Origin: Bacteriovorax stolpii | GTDB lineage: Bacteria; Bdellovibrionota; Bacteriovoracia; Bacteriovoracales; Bacteriovoracaceae | Direction: 5' to 3' | Assembly: GCA_945905815.1 (NCBI GenBank) | Contig: CAMDQH010000005.1 | Coordinates: 19,114 to 83,113 of the forward strand | Length of the DNA: 64,000 bases | Shown: piece after piece, positions 52,203-61,244 of the stretch | Layout of the letters: each line of letters starts with the position of its first letter | Numbering within the stretch: the stretch's first letter is position 1 | Position numbers and translations under genes: made by a program | The notes under the pieces: model-generated | The model's database searches: none | What the model was told of the DNA's origin: nothing | Seen by the model: only the letters and a program-made list of their open reading frames with translations

Positions 52203-52463
52203 ATGAAAGTATTAGTAACAGCTTTATCTTTGCTCGCCTTTAACGCTTTAGCAATGGACAGTCTCGTTGAAATGAAACGTATGGCGAATGACTCAATCGG
52301 AAAAGAGATGACTACACTGAGTACCCACAAGAGTTGTGTTAACAATGCTAAAACAGTCGGTGCTTTTAAAGCATGCGGATACGACATGGGTGAAAGTCAG
52401 AAGATGCAGGTTGAAGAGGATAAAATGATGGATAAGACAAAAGATTTAAATAAATCTTATTAA
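52203..52463 (+). CDS. Small secreted protein
   Basis: An 86-residue product from the ATG at 52203 with AAAGGAG upstream. A signal peptide (M-K-V-L-V-T-A-L-S-L-L-A-F-N-A-L-A) is followed by a helical, Met- and Lys-rich mature part with two cysteines (K-S-C-V and K-A-C-G). No known family. A terminator follows and is shared with the convergent metalloprotease-like gene. Confidence 0.65.
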   Translation: MKVLVTALSLLAFNALAMDSLVEMKRMANDSIGKEMTTLSTHKSCVNNAKTVGAFKACGYDMGESQKMQVEEDKMMDKTKDLNKSY

Positions 52464-52472
52464 AAAGATTAT

Positions 52473-52505
52473 CCTGGGCCTAATTAAAGGCCTGGGACAA
52501 TTTTA
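52473..52505. terminator. Terminator between convergent genes
   Basis: CCTGGGCCT (52473-52481) pairs with AGGCCTGGG (52488-52496) with two G-T wobbles and a 6-base loop, followed by ACAATTTTAATC. It fits between the convergent genes ending at 52463 and 52503 and could serve both. Confidence 0.55.
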
Positions 52506-53141
52506 ATCTAGCTTCTGTGCGATTCGACCTACCAAGTAGCCAATAGCATATGGAACTGAATACGGACGAGTCAATGTTCTTTCATAATCATGTTTAAAAC
52601 CAATCTTATGTAGCCACTCATGCATCATGTTCTCTGTGACTTTTGCAGGATTGTTTTGATCAAAGAACTTGCTGTTCATCCATATTTTGATCTCGTTAGG
52701 CATCGTATAGCCAACAACAGAATTATTAGCATTGTAAATAATTATTTCTAGATCCATTTCATTGTCAATTTGAGGACCCATTCTTTCTCCACCTTCAATG
52801 ATTTTCTTGTATATTTGAGCATTACTTAGACCATCATTATCAATGAACTTATTCTTTCCTTGATATTGATAGTTTAGTACTGCCGTTTTGAATTCATTGC
52901 TTGTAATTACTTTTCTGATAAGGTCGCTTGCAATAAGAATCTTATCCTCTTGAGAGGCATTGAAGTTGTTTAATTTTACATTTACTTCAAAGTTTTTTGC
53001 TGCACTAGGCACTTGTGATTCATTAGTTATTTCGCTCAAAGACACAGATTCGCCATTAGATGAGCTTGTGCCTCCACCGTTAGATTTTCCGCAAGAGATT
53101 AGAAGAAATGTGATGAATAGAATTGTGAATGTTTTTACCAT
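52503..53141 (-). CDS. Lipoprotein with HExxHxxGxxH metalloprotease motif
   Basis: A 212-residue lipoprotein (lipobox L-L-I-S-C-G) with a short Gly/Ser linker. An M-M-H-E-W-L-H-K-I-G-F-K-H-D segment near the C-terminus provides the metzincin-type zinc site H-E-x-x-H-x-x-G-x-x-H. The domain before it is small and mixed, so it would be a minimal surface or periplasmic metalloprotease. No Met-turn is obvious. Stand-alone gene. Confidence 0.75.
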   Translation of the reverse strand: MVKTFTILFITFLLISCGKSNGGGTSSSNGESVSLSEITNESQVPSAAKNFEVNVKLNNFNASQEDKILIASDLIRKVITSNEFKTAVLNYQYQGKNKFIDNDGLSNAQIYKKIIEGGERMGPQIDNEMDLEIIIYNANNSVVGYTMPNEIKIWMNSKFFDQNNPAKVTENMMHEWLHKIGFKHDYERTLTRPYSVPYAIGYLVGRIAQKLD

Positions 53142-53786
53142 TTTTAAAACCTCTATGTTTGCCAGTTTGATGCTGTAGTTAATCTTAAGATGTTTGCATC
53201 ATCAAGCTTTAAAGTAAGAGGCGAATGTGCTGATTTTTCTTGTCTTGAATTATGTTTGGGGCAGAACGCATCGTTTGAATATGAAATGTTTTTGTTTGTT
53301 ATCTGTAACTTCTATATTTTATGTCTTACCTGTTTCATTTGGTTGCATGTTCAGTTAGCCGAAACTTAGCTCTAAAAAGATTGATCGGTTTTTAATTGCC
53401 CAACCTTAATTTACGCTATTTTTTTTAATTCTTTTCCGGAGTCTTTCGTTGAGATGATTAGCAGTGGTTTTGGTACACGTTTAAATAAGTCTGGTGGAGG
53501 AAGAATTGGTTTTGAATTTAGGGAAGTAAAAAAGACTTCATTCGTTTCAGGGCAAATAAGTTTGATTTCAAAAAGCACCATGACTTGTCTTAACGGATGA
53601 TGACTTTTTTTTACTTAATTTTTTCGTTTGTTTCGTCCCTTTAATGTTTTTTTATTGAGATTGTTTTCAGGATACTTTTCTCTTCCTCTTCTATGTGTTT
53701 AATTTTTCTTCAAATGTGATGATTTATATTTAGGGCAAAAAAAAAGGGCACGAAAATTTGGTCGTGGCCTTTGGTTTAAAATAGTC
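53142..53786. other. Gene-poor A/T-rich stretch
   Basis: This 645-base stretch has no convincing gene. The only frame of note is 53454-53600 on the plus strand, 48 codons (M-I-S-S-G-F-G-T-R-L-N-K-S-G-G-G-R-I-G-F), with a distant CGGAG and no known family. An imperfect hairpin with AAAGG and CCTTT arms (about 53747-53772) could be a terminator. Together with the Asp-box remnant to its right the region looks like decaying sequence. Confidence 0.4.
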
Positions 53787-54026
53787 TCAGTAAGAGGTCG
53801 GATTTGACCCTGAAAGCATCCCACCACCGAAATAAGAGTAGATAAGCTTACTTGGGTCTTTTGGATTTATAGTCACACCGCGGGCATTGTTCTGAAGATT
53901 TTGAGTGGTGTTCTCAAACCAAGTTGACCCGCCATCTTTTGAGAATAATTGACCACCTTGTTCTCTTAAAACATGCTCACGATTTCGGTACGGCCAACTG
54001 GAACAAATCTCAGAAAGAGATATTTG
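53787..54026 (-). pseudogene. C-terminal remnant of an Asp-box (BNR) protein
   Basis: A minus-strand frame open from 54026 to the stop at 53787 has no start codon. Its last 55 codons read as the end of a beta-propeller protein with a perfect Asp-box: L-F-S-K-D-G-G-S-T-W-F-E-N, then A-R-G-V-T-I-N-P-K-D-P-S-K-L-I-Y-S. Asp-box repeats belong to sialidase/YCF48/VPS10-type propellers that are secreted in this group. The upstream sequence is broken by stops, so the gene is truncated. Confidence 0.6.
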
Positions 54027-54213
54027 TCAACGATCCTGAAAACTTAGTTATTACCAATCGTTGATACAATCGCCAGAAGGGTGCCAAGACATAATGACTA
54101 CGCTTGTAAATACGTAAGTGATTTGGTCAAAATTAAGAAAAAATATTCCTTGAGGCTTGGTAAGGGCGCAAATAACTCAATTGAGTCCTTAAAAACTGAT
54201 TGCCACTTTTAGG

Positions 54214-54582
54214 CTATTGGCACGAGTTTTCAGGGTATTTAACATGGCACTGGGCCATGCAAGATTTATCATTTTTTGCCTTCAGTGATGTGGCAAGCGA
54301 GACTCCATAATAATCGGCCCTAAGATCATTCATTTCTGCATTACCAGGTCCAACAACATCAGCAAGTTCTTTTATGATTCCGAGCTCTAATACGTCGAGA
54401 GAAGAGCATCTTAAAGTTAATAAACATGAGACAGCACAGTGCTTAAATTTATCAAAAGTTCCATTCGATTCGACTGTTGATTTAACTGACGAATAATAAT
54501 AGGCAGGACAAATGATCATGCTTTCCTTTGCGGTAGCATTTGTTGAAATTATGGCCGCAAAAATAAAGAGGGCAATTCTCAT
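54214..54582 (-). CDS. Small secreted Cys-rich protein
   Basis: A 122-residue exported protein (signal peptide ending T-N-A-T-A-K) with seven cysteines in the mature part. A motif F-K-H-C-A-V-S-C, an acidic E-L-A-D-V-V-G-P-G-N-A-E and D-L-R-A-D-Y-Y-G follow. The order H-C...E...D-x-x-x-D-x-x-G is reminiscent of DUF6973-type domains found in secreted effectors, but I cannot confirm it. Single gene, no partner. Confidence 0.6.
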   Translation of the reverse strand: MRIALFIFAAIISTNATAKESMIICPAYYYSSVKSTVESNGTFDKFKHCAVSCLLTLRCSSLDVLELGIIKELADVVGPGNAEMNDLRADYYGVSLATSLKAKNDKSCMAQCHVKYPENSCQ

Positions 54583-54649
54583 AATCCCTTATCGGTTAAT
54601 AATAGGAATAACCTAAGACAAAAAAGCAGGTGTCCGAAAAGGCTAATAT

Positions 54650-55444
54650 ATGAAATATATTTTTGCTGTAATTGCATCTTTATCAGTAGCCTGGGCGCAA
54701 ACAGTACCCCATTGCCCACTAGAGTCTATTTTGGTTGAATTCATAAGCCCAATCACTGGAGGCAAAAAAGCTTTTTGTGGTTATGTAAAAGACGGGGTCA
54801 CGATTAAGCATGGAGAAGAGTGGAGTTTTGACAGAAGTGGTGTGCTGATTAAAAAATTACAGTATCAGCACGGCGTTGAAGGTGTTGTACTAGCACCTAC
54901 ATATAATATCCCTGGTACCGAAGAAGCTGCCATAGGAAGTGAAACAAAAATTCTGGATACGATTGGAGAGCTTCTACAAGTTTTGACTCTGAAAAAATCA
55001 AATATTGGAAAAGGAATGTTTAAGGTTAAAGGCTGTGATTCTCGGCCAGCAGATTGGTTAAAGGGGGCAATGTTTAATTCCCCGGTTCAAAAGAGTTATA
55101 TCTTTGGCGAGGCTTGTGACGTTAAGGGAAGTTTTACCGCGAATTTCATGCAAGAGTTTCCTATGACCCTTGATCTAAGGAATTTGCAGGATTTTACAAA
55201 AACAAATATGACTTTGAAAATGTCGATAAATAAATCCCCACAAGGAATTCGCTATCTCTTTGATGTGCTGGATGGATTTATTTCAGCACCAACAAGAAAT
55301 GCTAATTTTAGAGTTCAATACGAAGTAGATATTAATCCGATGACTGGGGAAGCCAATAAGAGTTCCCAAAAAGGAAAAGTCTTCCTAACCAAGGTTGATG
55401 GTAAAGAAGTCAAAGCAGAAGCGGCACTTATGTTCGACAATTAG
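54650..55444 (+). CDS. Secreted hypothetical protein
   Basis: A 264-residue product with a signal peptide (A-V-I-A-S-L-S-V-A-W-A) and a beta-rich mature part with five cysteines. The first part (C-P-L-E-S, K-A-F-C-G-Y-V-K-D-G) recalls MORN/toxin-antidote-like beta hairpins, but repeats are not clear. Its end overlaps the convergent YiiX-like gene by 4 bp. Family not recognised. Confidence 0.6.
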   Translation: MKYIFAVIASLSVAWAQTVPHCPLESILVEFISPITGGKKAFCGYVKDGVTIKHGEEWSFDRSGVLIKKLQYQHGVEGVVLAPTYNIPGTEEAAIGSETKILDTIGELLQVLTLKKSNIGKGMFKVKGCDSRPADWLKGAMFNSPVQKSYIFGEACDVKGSFTANFMQEFPMTLDLRNLQDFTKTNMTLKMSINKSPQGIRYLFDVLDGFISAPTRNANFRVQYEVDINPMTGEANKSSQKGKVFLTKVDGKEVKAEAALMFDN

Positions 55445-56883
55445 GCCGCATCAAGTTCAGGTTGGCTTTTCTTTAACGGCTCAAGCACGGCATTAAAAAC
55501 CTGTTGAAGCATATCAGTAGGTACTTCAATTCCATTGAGATACATCATAACTGGTACGAGTGGCATATCAGTTTGACCTTGTTCAGCAACTTGATCAACT
55601 GAAATGGTACTGCGGCCAAGATACATCGTTGTATTGAATTTGATATCAATAAATGTTCTGTAATGAAGCTCCGAACAAACAATTGTATCACCTGTTTCAA
55701 CATCAAAGCTGAAGTCATACTTTTTTCCAACGTGTGAAAGTGCACGTAGAATATGTTCAACAAGCTGTTCTTTTGTTAGTTCAACTCTCATACGAAGCAA
55801 AGAGAAATCATCGATATCAGAAAAATGATCGAGAGTATTCATTTGCACTCTATCTCTTAGTGCTTCAACGATAAATTTTCCTTTTGCAATTTCTCTACTA
55901 TATTTTTGAACTAATTCATTATCCCAAATCCCTAATTCCTCAAGATCTTCCTGAGTTCCAATGTATATGGCCGCATGCCCCCAAAACCCTGGAATAAAGT
56001 TGTCAGTCAATCTAAATGGAGTCTTTTCGAGTAAAACATCCATAGGTCTAAGGGCACTGCTGACACGTGAGAGAAATTTAGGATCACGATAAAGCATTCC
56101 TCTTCTATTTTGAATACTTCCAACAATATTTCCAAAAAGACGGCTACCGTTATACAGAACAGAATTTGCTAAATAGTTAAGAAAATCCCCTTGGGCCTGT
56201 AAACTAATCTTAATACGAGACCCAATGATATGAAAGAAATCATGTAAGACCCCAAATGTCTTACGAGTTTTTAAATCCTTGTAGAGATAGCTTATTTGAA
56301 TAATGTTGTGGGCAATCTCTAGATCTGGATTCTCGAAGACAATCTTTCTATCAACGTAGAATTTCTCATAAACCTTAATTGCTCGCTGAAGAAAGAGACT
56401 GTTTGTAAAAGAAAATACGCCCTTTATAGACTTTTCAAAAGTGTTTCCCTCTCTACGGTAAGCTGAGTCTTTTTCGTTTAAAAGACGTCTTAGTTTTGCA
56501 TTGTTATGAAATTTATAGTAAGTATAAAGAGTTGTATCATAAAGTGTTAACGCCACACTTAAGCTATACATAAGTTCTTTCAATTCTTCATCGCTAATTG
56601 AATAATCTTTTTTTATCCTGTGTTCAACAAGGTATACGTTTTTACTAAAGGCAGTGTAGGCTTCATCTCTTAAAATTAAACGATCCTTGGTAGCTTCATT
56701 TATCTCCTCTAGCTCGGCTCCTGACAGTGGACGTCTTTCATCTATTGATACCTGAACCATATTTGCATGTTTATCAACTGTCACTTTGCTTGCAACTAGC
56801 TGTGAAATGAGATCGTCCTGCGTGGCAAAAAGACTCGTCGAAAAAACAAAAAGAATTAAAGCAAAGATTTTTTTAATGTTCAT
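55441..56883 (-). CDS. YiiX/NlpC-like permuted cysteine hydrolase, secreted
   Basis: A 480-residue exported protein. The first 280 residues are helical and unfamiliar. Residues about 280-445 form a YiiX/YebB-type permuted papain fold: G-F-W-G-H-A-A-I-Y-I-G with His303, I-V-E-A-L (Glu340), and T-I-V-C-S-E-L with Cys403. The permuted order His before Cys is diagnostic of this group, whose members act on amide or ester bonds of peptidoglycan or lipids. It follows the phospholipase D-like gene with a 4-bp overlap. Confidence 0.8.
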   Translation of the reverse strand: MNIKKIFALILFVFSTSLFATQDDLISQLVASKVTVDKHANMVQVSIDERRPLSGAELEEINEATKDRLILRDEAYTAFSKNVYLVEHRIKKDYSISDEELKELMYSLSVALTLYDTTLYTYYKFHNNAKLRRLLNEKDSAYRREGNTFEKSIKGVFSFTNSLFLQRAIKVYEKFYVDRKIVFENPDLEIAHNIIQISYLYKDLKTRKTFGVLHDFFHIIGSRIKISLQAQGDFLNYLANSVLYNGSRLFGNIVGSIQNRRGMLYRDPKFLSRVSSALRPMDVLLEKTPFRLTDNFIPGFWGHAAIYIGTQEDLEELGIWDNELVQKYSREIAKGKFIVEALRDRVQMNTLDHFSDIDDFSLLRMRVELTKEQLVEHILRALSHVGKKYDFSFDVETGDTIVCSELHYRTFIDIKFNTTMYLGRSTISVDQVAEQGQTDMPLVPVMMYLNGIEVPTDMLQQVFNAVLEPLKKSQPELDAA

Positions 56884-58160
56884 AGAAGACCCTTAGTAAA
56901 AGGGACAATAATAAATTGAATAAGTTTTGTAATAATTTTCTTTTTTAAAGTTACTCCTGGATATTTATTTTCATATCCAGTAGGTCTTCCGTTTTCGTCA
57001 ATTCGGTATGACATCTTTAAACTTTCATCCATTGACTGAGTGAGAAGAGCTGCTAGCTTTGTATCGTGGATTACGGCCATCGTTTCTGTATTAAGGTTTT
57101 GAGATCGAGGATCAAAGTTAAAACTTCCGATAGCTGCAATCTCGTCATCAATCACAAGAGATTTTGAATGGAAGCGATAGTCACCAAAATACTCATAAAG
57201 CTCAATTCCCATGTCGACTATTTTCTTTCTCTGACTCATATAAGCGGCTTGAGGGAATAATCCGTCAGTTGATTTTAACGAATTCGTAAGAAAACGGATT
57301 TTAACTCCTCTCGCAATAACTTCTTTCAGGATTTCACTTAATTCTTTTGTAATGATAAGATAAGGACTATCAATGATGACTGATTTTGCTGCATTCTTGA
57401 TAAGGTCATATAAACGTTTTGCAGTCCCAGTCATTTTTTGTTTTTTAGGAGCAATAATGTCATGAAATAGATCAATGTGTTCAACTTGGGGGAGATCTAA
57501 TTCCCAGGCTTTTAGATCGAAAGTATCCATTGTCTTTTTCATGGTAAAATTATTTTCAATCTCATCCAGTCTTTCCGACGCCTTGTTGTTTTTTAATTTG
57601 ATTTGTTTAAATGGTTTTAAGTGCTTTGCATCCCATAATTCATTAAAGTAAATGCTTGCCTCTAAGGCCATGCTGCCCACGATATAGATGTCTCGATCGT
57701 CAAAGTTTTTCTCGGCCTTACCGTAATAGGTATCTTCTACGTTTCGGCCACCCATAATGATTTTTTGCTGATCAACGATAAACATTTTATCGTGCATGCG
57801 ATATTTAATAGATTTACCGAAACGAAAAAAATTAAACTTATTGAAGTTTTTGATCAATACATTTTCTTGCTGAAGGTGAGTGCCGATATCTTTTGGAATA
57901 TCATTAAATAGGTCATCAATCATGACTCTTACTCTGACACCTTCACGCGCTTTTTTACGCAAAAGTGAAAGCATTTCAAGTGCTGTATTATCCTCAGCGA
58001 AGATAAAATATGAGATAAGAATTTCTTCCTTGGCACTCTCAATTAACTGCATTCTTATTTTCAAAGCGTCTTCACCGCTGTCAATTATACGCGCGGTATC
58101 AGCATAACTTGCTGAAATGAGGGAGATAAGGAGCATGAGGGTGTAGATAGTATTACGCAT
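56880..58160 (-). CDS. Secreted phospholipase D-like protein
   Basis: A 426-residue exported PLD with two complete HKD motifs: Y-R-M-H123-D-K125-M-F-I-V-D130 and F-H331-S-K333-S-L-V-I-D338-D followed by I-G-S-F-N-F-D-P-R-S. The second has the G-S-x-N-x-D-x-R-S tail of cardiolipin-synthase/PLD enzymes. A signal peptide replaces the membrane helices of cardiolipin synthases. It would hydrolyse or transfer phosphatidyl groups in the periplasm or outside. Operon with the permuted cysteine hydrolase. Confidence 0.9.
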   Translation of the reverse strand: MRNTIYTLMLLISLISASYADTARIIDSGEDALKIRMQLIESAKEEILISYFIFAEDNTALEMLSLLRKKAREGVRVRVMIDDLFNDIPKDIGTHLQQENVLIKNFNKFNFFRFGKSIKYRMHDKMFIVDQQKIIMGGRNVEDTYYGKAEKNFDDRDIYIVGSMALEASIYFNELWDAKHLKPFKQIKLKNNKASERLDEIENNFTMKKTMDTFDLKAWELDLPQVEHIDLFHDIIAPKKQKMTGTAKRLYDLIKNAAKSVIIDSPYLIITKELSEILKEVIARGVKIRFLTNSLKSTDGLFPQAAYMSQRKKIVDMGIELYEYFGDYRFHSKSLVIDDEIAAIGSFNFDPRSQNLNTETMAVIHDTKLAALLTQSMDESLKMSYRIDENGRPTGYENKYPGVTLKKKIITKLIQFIIVPFTKGLL

Positions 58161-58233
58161 TTGCTAATACTACCTTCTGGCCGGAATTAAGGTCCGTAAT
58201 TTGTAAAAAGGAATGGCACTGTCAATTATGTGT

Positions 58234-58251
58234 ACGCCCATTCTGTGACAA
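58234..58251 (+). repeat. Shared intergenic motif, copy 2
   Basis: ACGCCCATTCTGTGACAA lies between the divergent PLD-like and YceI-like genes and matches 27971-27987 apart from one inserted C. It is 60 bases from the YceI-like start. Confidence 0.35.
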
Positions 58252-58311
58252 CACGGTCATTTTTTAATATTATAGTATGGCGTATTATGCTGAAAACACT
58301 GGAGATTACTT

Positions 58312-58917
58312 ATGAATAAATATTCCCTCTACCTTCTCTTTTTTTCTTTCAGCTCTTTAGCGGCCATAATGTCGCCTTCAGAAAAATCCCATGTTTCAAT
58401 AGAGATTGATTACACCTTGGGAGAACATTTGCTGGAAGCTAAAGGTATAAGTGGCAAAGTTGAGTGGGATCCAACTACGAGTGAAATCAAAAGTGGAGAA
58501 CTGAAAATGGCAATTGCCAATATTAAGTCTCAAAAATCGGAACTTGAGTGTCATATGCGTGAATCTCTCGGACTAGACTATCTCATCTCAAATTTTCCAA
58601 AAGACCATGTATGTAATGACGAAAATAAGCTTCCTACTGCTGGGCCAAATTCAATTAAGTACCCAGAGATCAGTGCAACCTTACTTTCTGTTCTTAAGGT
58701 GGGAGAAAATGAAGCAAAAGTACAATGGATCATTCATGGAAAAAAATCCACTTTAACCATGCCAATTACTGTGACTAAAGGCAAAGAGGGCGAAGTTTTA
58801 AAAATGAACTCTAAGTGGAATATGAAACTCAGTGATTTTAATATTATTGTGAAAAAGTTTCTCTTCATTGGTGTAAAGGATGATGTGGAATTGAAGTTAG
58901 ATGCTTCTTTTCAGTGA
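58312..58917 (+). CDS. YceI-like secreted protein
   Basis: A 201-residue exported protein (signal peptide L-L-F-F-S-F-S-S-L-A-A). It has YceI-like barrel features: V-S-I-E-I-D-Y-T, G-I-S-G-K-V-E-W-D, then K-Y-P-E-I-S-A-T-L and I-H-G-K-K-S-T-L-T-M-P. It is longer than the paralogue at 47574, with two cysteines in an insertion. Binding of a hydrophobic ligand in the periplasm is inferred from the fold. Confidence 0.7.
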   Translation: MNKYSLYLLFFSFSSLAAIMSPSEKSHVSIEIDYTLGEHLLEAKGISGKVEWDPTTSEIKSGELKMAIANIKSQKSELECHMRESLGLDYLISNFPKDHVCNDENKLPTAGPNSIKYPEISATLLSVLKVGENEAKVQWIIHGKKSTLTMPITVTKGKEGEVLKMNSKWNMKLSDFNIIVKKFLFIGVKDDVELKLDASFQ

Positions 58918-58932
58918 TTTGGTGAGTTCGAA

Positions 58933-60156
58933 TTATGATGAAAATTGATTAGGTGTGTTTGTGATTTTTTGCCCTCTTATAATTACGAGCCATGCAACTA
59001 GACTAATTAATGCAGCAAAGAAATAAGGTGCTCCAGGTAGGTAGATGCCTTTCTTGTCAGTGAAGTGAGCAAATAATTGCGTTGCTATGAGTGGGTTGAT
59101 AATTGAGGCAAGGCTAGTGAGACCCACAAGTGATCCTTGAAATTCACCCTGCTCGTTTGAAGGAACGAGTTTTGTTGCGATTGACTGAATTGCTGGTTGC
59201 CCAACAAAAAAAATGGCAGAAAACCCCATTACGATATAAATGATCCAACCTTCATCAGCTAACGCATAAAGAGAAAAAGCGACTATATTTCCCAAAGCGC
59301 AGTACGTAACAGTTTTATGTTCTCCTAACCTCGGAATCACAATCCGCGTGAACCAGCCCTGGGAAATTGCCATTAATAGACCAACCAAGGTCAAGGAAAT
59401 ACCTACTTGAGTCGTGCTCCAATTGAAACGATGTTGAGTATACAAGGTCCAAATTGATGGATGAGTTAGACCTGATAATTGGATTAAAAAATAAGCGAAA
59501 GCAAATGAAAGAATTATAGGCGATTTAAAGATTTGTTTGAGCGATAAAAGGGGATTAAGCCTTTTCAGATCCATTGCTCTCCGTTTTTCCTTAGGGAAAG
59601 ATTCTGGTAGAACAAAGACACCAAAGAGAAAATTCAAAATATTTAAAAAAGCTGCCGCAAGAAATGGCGCCTCAGGGCCATAAGCACTAAGAAATCCACC
59701 AAGTGCTGGTCCAATAATAAAACCCAAACCAAAAGCTGCTCCAATGAGGCCATAGTTTGAGGATCGATTCTCATCGGTTGAAATGTCTGCTACATAGGCC
59801 ATACAAACTGTGACACTTGCACCAGTCAGTCCAGAAATCATTCTTCCAATAAAAAGAAAGGGAAGACTTGGAGCAAAGGCCATAAAAAGATAATCGATAG
59901 CGGCCATAAAAATGGAAGTAAGAAGCACTGGGCGCCGACCATACAGATCAGAGAGCGAACCAAGTAGAGGTGATGCCACAAATTGCATAAATGCATACAC
60001 AGATACAAAGTAGCCAAAATATTCTGAGACTAAGTGTTCATCTGCTATAAAACGTCGCACGACGTTGGGTAGTGAGGGAATAATTAATCCCACGCCAATC
60101 ATATCGAGAGTTACTGTGATAAAAAGAAAGATGAGGCGGGCCTGATTTACTTTCAT
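58933..60156 (-). CDS. MFS exporter of the TetA/TCR group
   Basis: A 407-residue, 12-helix transporter. The N-terminus I-G-V-G-L-I-I-P-S-L-P, motif A G-S-L-S-D-L-Y-G-R-R-P-V-L-L and the antiporter motif C G-F-I-I-G-P-A-L-G-G-F are typical of tetracycline/multidrug proton antiporters. It would export a small molecule across the inner membrane; the substrate is unknown. Stand-alone gene. Confidence 0.9.
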   Translation of the reverse strand: MKVNQARLIFLFITVTLDMIGVGLIIPSLPNVVRRFIADEHLVSEYFGYFVSVYAFMQFVASPLLGSLSDLYGRRPVLLTSIFMAAIDYLFMAFAPSLPFLFIGRMISGLTGASVTVCMAYVADISTDENRSSNYGLIGAAFGLGFIIGPALGGFLSAYGPEAPFLAAAFLNILNFLFGVFVLPESFPKEKRRAMDLKRLNPLLSLKQIFKSPIILSFAFAYFLIQLSGLTHPSIWTLYTQHRFNWSTTQVGISLTLVGLLMAISQGWFTRIVIPRLGEHKTVTYCALGNIVAFSLYALADEGWIIYIVMGFSAIFFVGQPAIQSIATKLVPSNEQGEFQGSLVGLTSLASIINPLIATQLFAHFTDKKGIYLPGAPYFFAALISLVAWLVIIRGQKITNTPNQFSS

Positions 60157-60217
60157 TATTGTTCAATAATTATAAGTTTCTAGGTTCCCCGCGTCACCTA
60201 ATTTCATTATTCTAATA

Positions 60218-61141
60218 TCAATTTGAAAGACCCACTTCTTTGCCCATTTTTGATTTTAAGTATTTCATGATCTGATTGACCTCTCCTTGAAATTGCTTTT
60301 CATCTGTCATTAAGCCATTCAAGACTGTGCTCCAAGCGCGGACAGTGCCTGCTAAAGCCGCGGTCTCAGCTAATTCTTCTTTGGTCGCTCCTTGCATGAT
60401 GGCCGACTGGGTATGGTAATAGACACAGTACTGACAAGGGATTTGGGCCGATACGGCAAGGCCAATTAAGTCTTTGTATTTTCCAGGGATCTCAGATTCG
60501 GGGTTCATCTCAATTCCTTTCATTTCTTTCCAGGCACCAACAATGCTGATTTTGGGATATTGAGTGATAAAATTGGGAACAAATCCCATTTGGGCCTTAA
60601 CATCTTTATAAACATCACCAGGGGTCGTAATTTTAACCTCATCTAGGCTGGGTTCAATTTCCATGGCCTGAAGATTTTTGTGCTTATTCTGATACATTAA
60701 CATTTTGTCGACTTCGCTTCTAAATTCTCCAACGTCAATTTGAACACCTGTCAAAAAAGTACTCCAGCGACGAACCCCGGCGGCCATAGCAATGGCCTCT
60801 TTGATTTCCAACGGCGTTGCCTTATTTAATTTTGCAGCTTCAGTATGAAAATAAGCGCAAAAGCGACAAGGCACTTGGGCAGCAATCGCAAGTCCAATGA
60901 GTTCTTTATATTTCCCAGGTAAGGTAGACATAGGGTTTAACTGAAGACCTTTCATGTCCAACCATGCCCCCGAGATTCCTGCTTCTGGATATTGTTTTAA
61001 AAAAGTAGGGATTATTCCTAGCGTTTGCTTTATGTCCCTATAGGTTGCTTGTGTTTCGGTGGTTGCAGTTGTCTGCACGCTCCAGCTCATTGTTGAGCTA
61101 AAGAGAGACAAGATAAAGATTAAAAAAAATAATCGTTTCAT
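60218..61141 (-). CDS. Secreted double carboxymuconolactone-decarboxylase/AhpD-like protein
   Basis: A 307-residue exported protein with two copies of the AhpD-like domain. Copy 1 has A-Q-V-P-C-R-F-C-A-Y-F-H-T-E-A (about 90-104) and copy 2 A-Q-I-P-C-Q-Y-C-V-Y-Y-H-T-Q-S (about 233-247), each with the redox C-x-x-C-x-x-x-H site and A-G-x-x-R-x-W-S-T. Single-domain AhpD acts as a cytosolic peroxidase partner; a duplicated exported form is unusual and may assemble as an intramolecular dimer. Confidence 0.85.
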   Translation of the reverse strand: MKRLFFLIFILSLFSSTMSWSVQTTATTETQATYRDIKQTLGIIPTFLKQYPEAGISGAWLDMKGLQLNPMSTLPGKYKELIGLAIAAQVPCRFCAYFHTEAAKLNKATPLEIKEAIAMAAGVRRWSTFLTGVQIDVGEFRSEVDKMLMYQNKHKNLQAMEIEPSLDEVKITTPGDVYKDVKAQMGFVPNFITQYPKISIVGAWKEMKGIEMNPESEIPGKYKDLIGLAVSAQIPCQYCVYYHTQSAIMQGATKEELAETAALAGTVRAWSTVLNGLMTDEKQFQGEVNQIMKYLKSKMGKEVGLSN

Positions 61142-61244
61142 TATTTACTCCTGGTTGAAATAACAACTCAAAAGCAGGGTGCCTGTGACCCATGAGATAA
61201 TGCACCTAAATGATAAATGAATAGTTTTAAACTTAATGAAAGAG

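Noticed and set aside
58201..58260. GGCAC string upstream of the YceI-like gene as a sigma-54 promoter
   Set aside because: No GC dinucleotide at the required ten-base distance.
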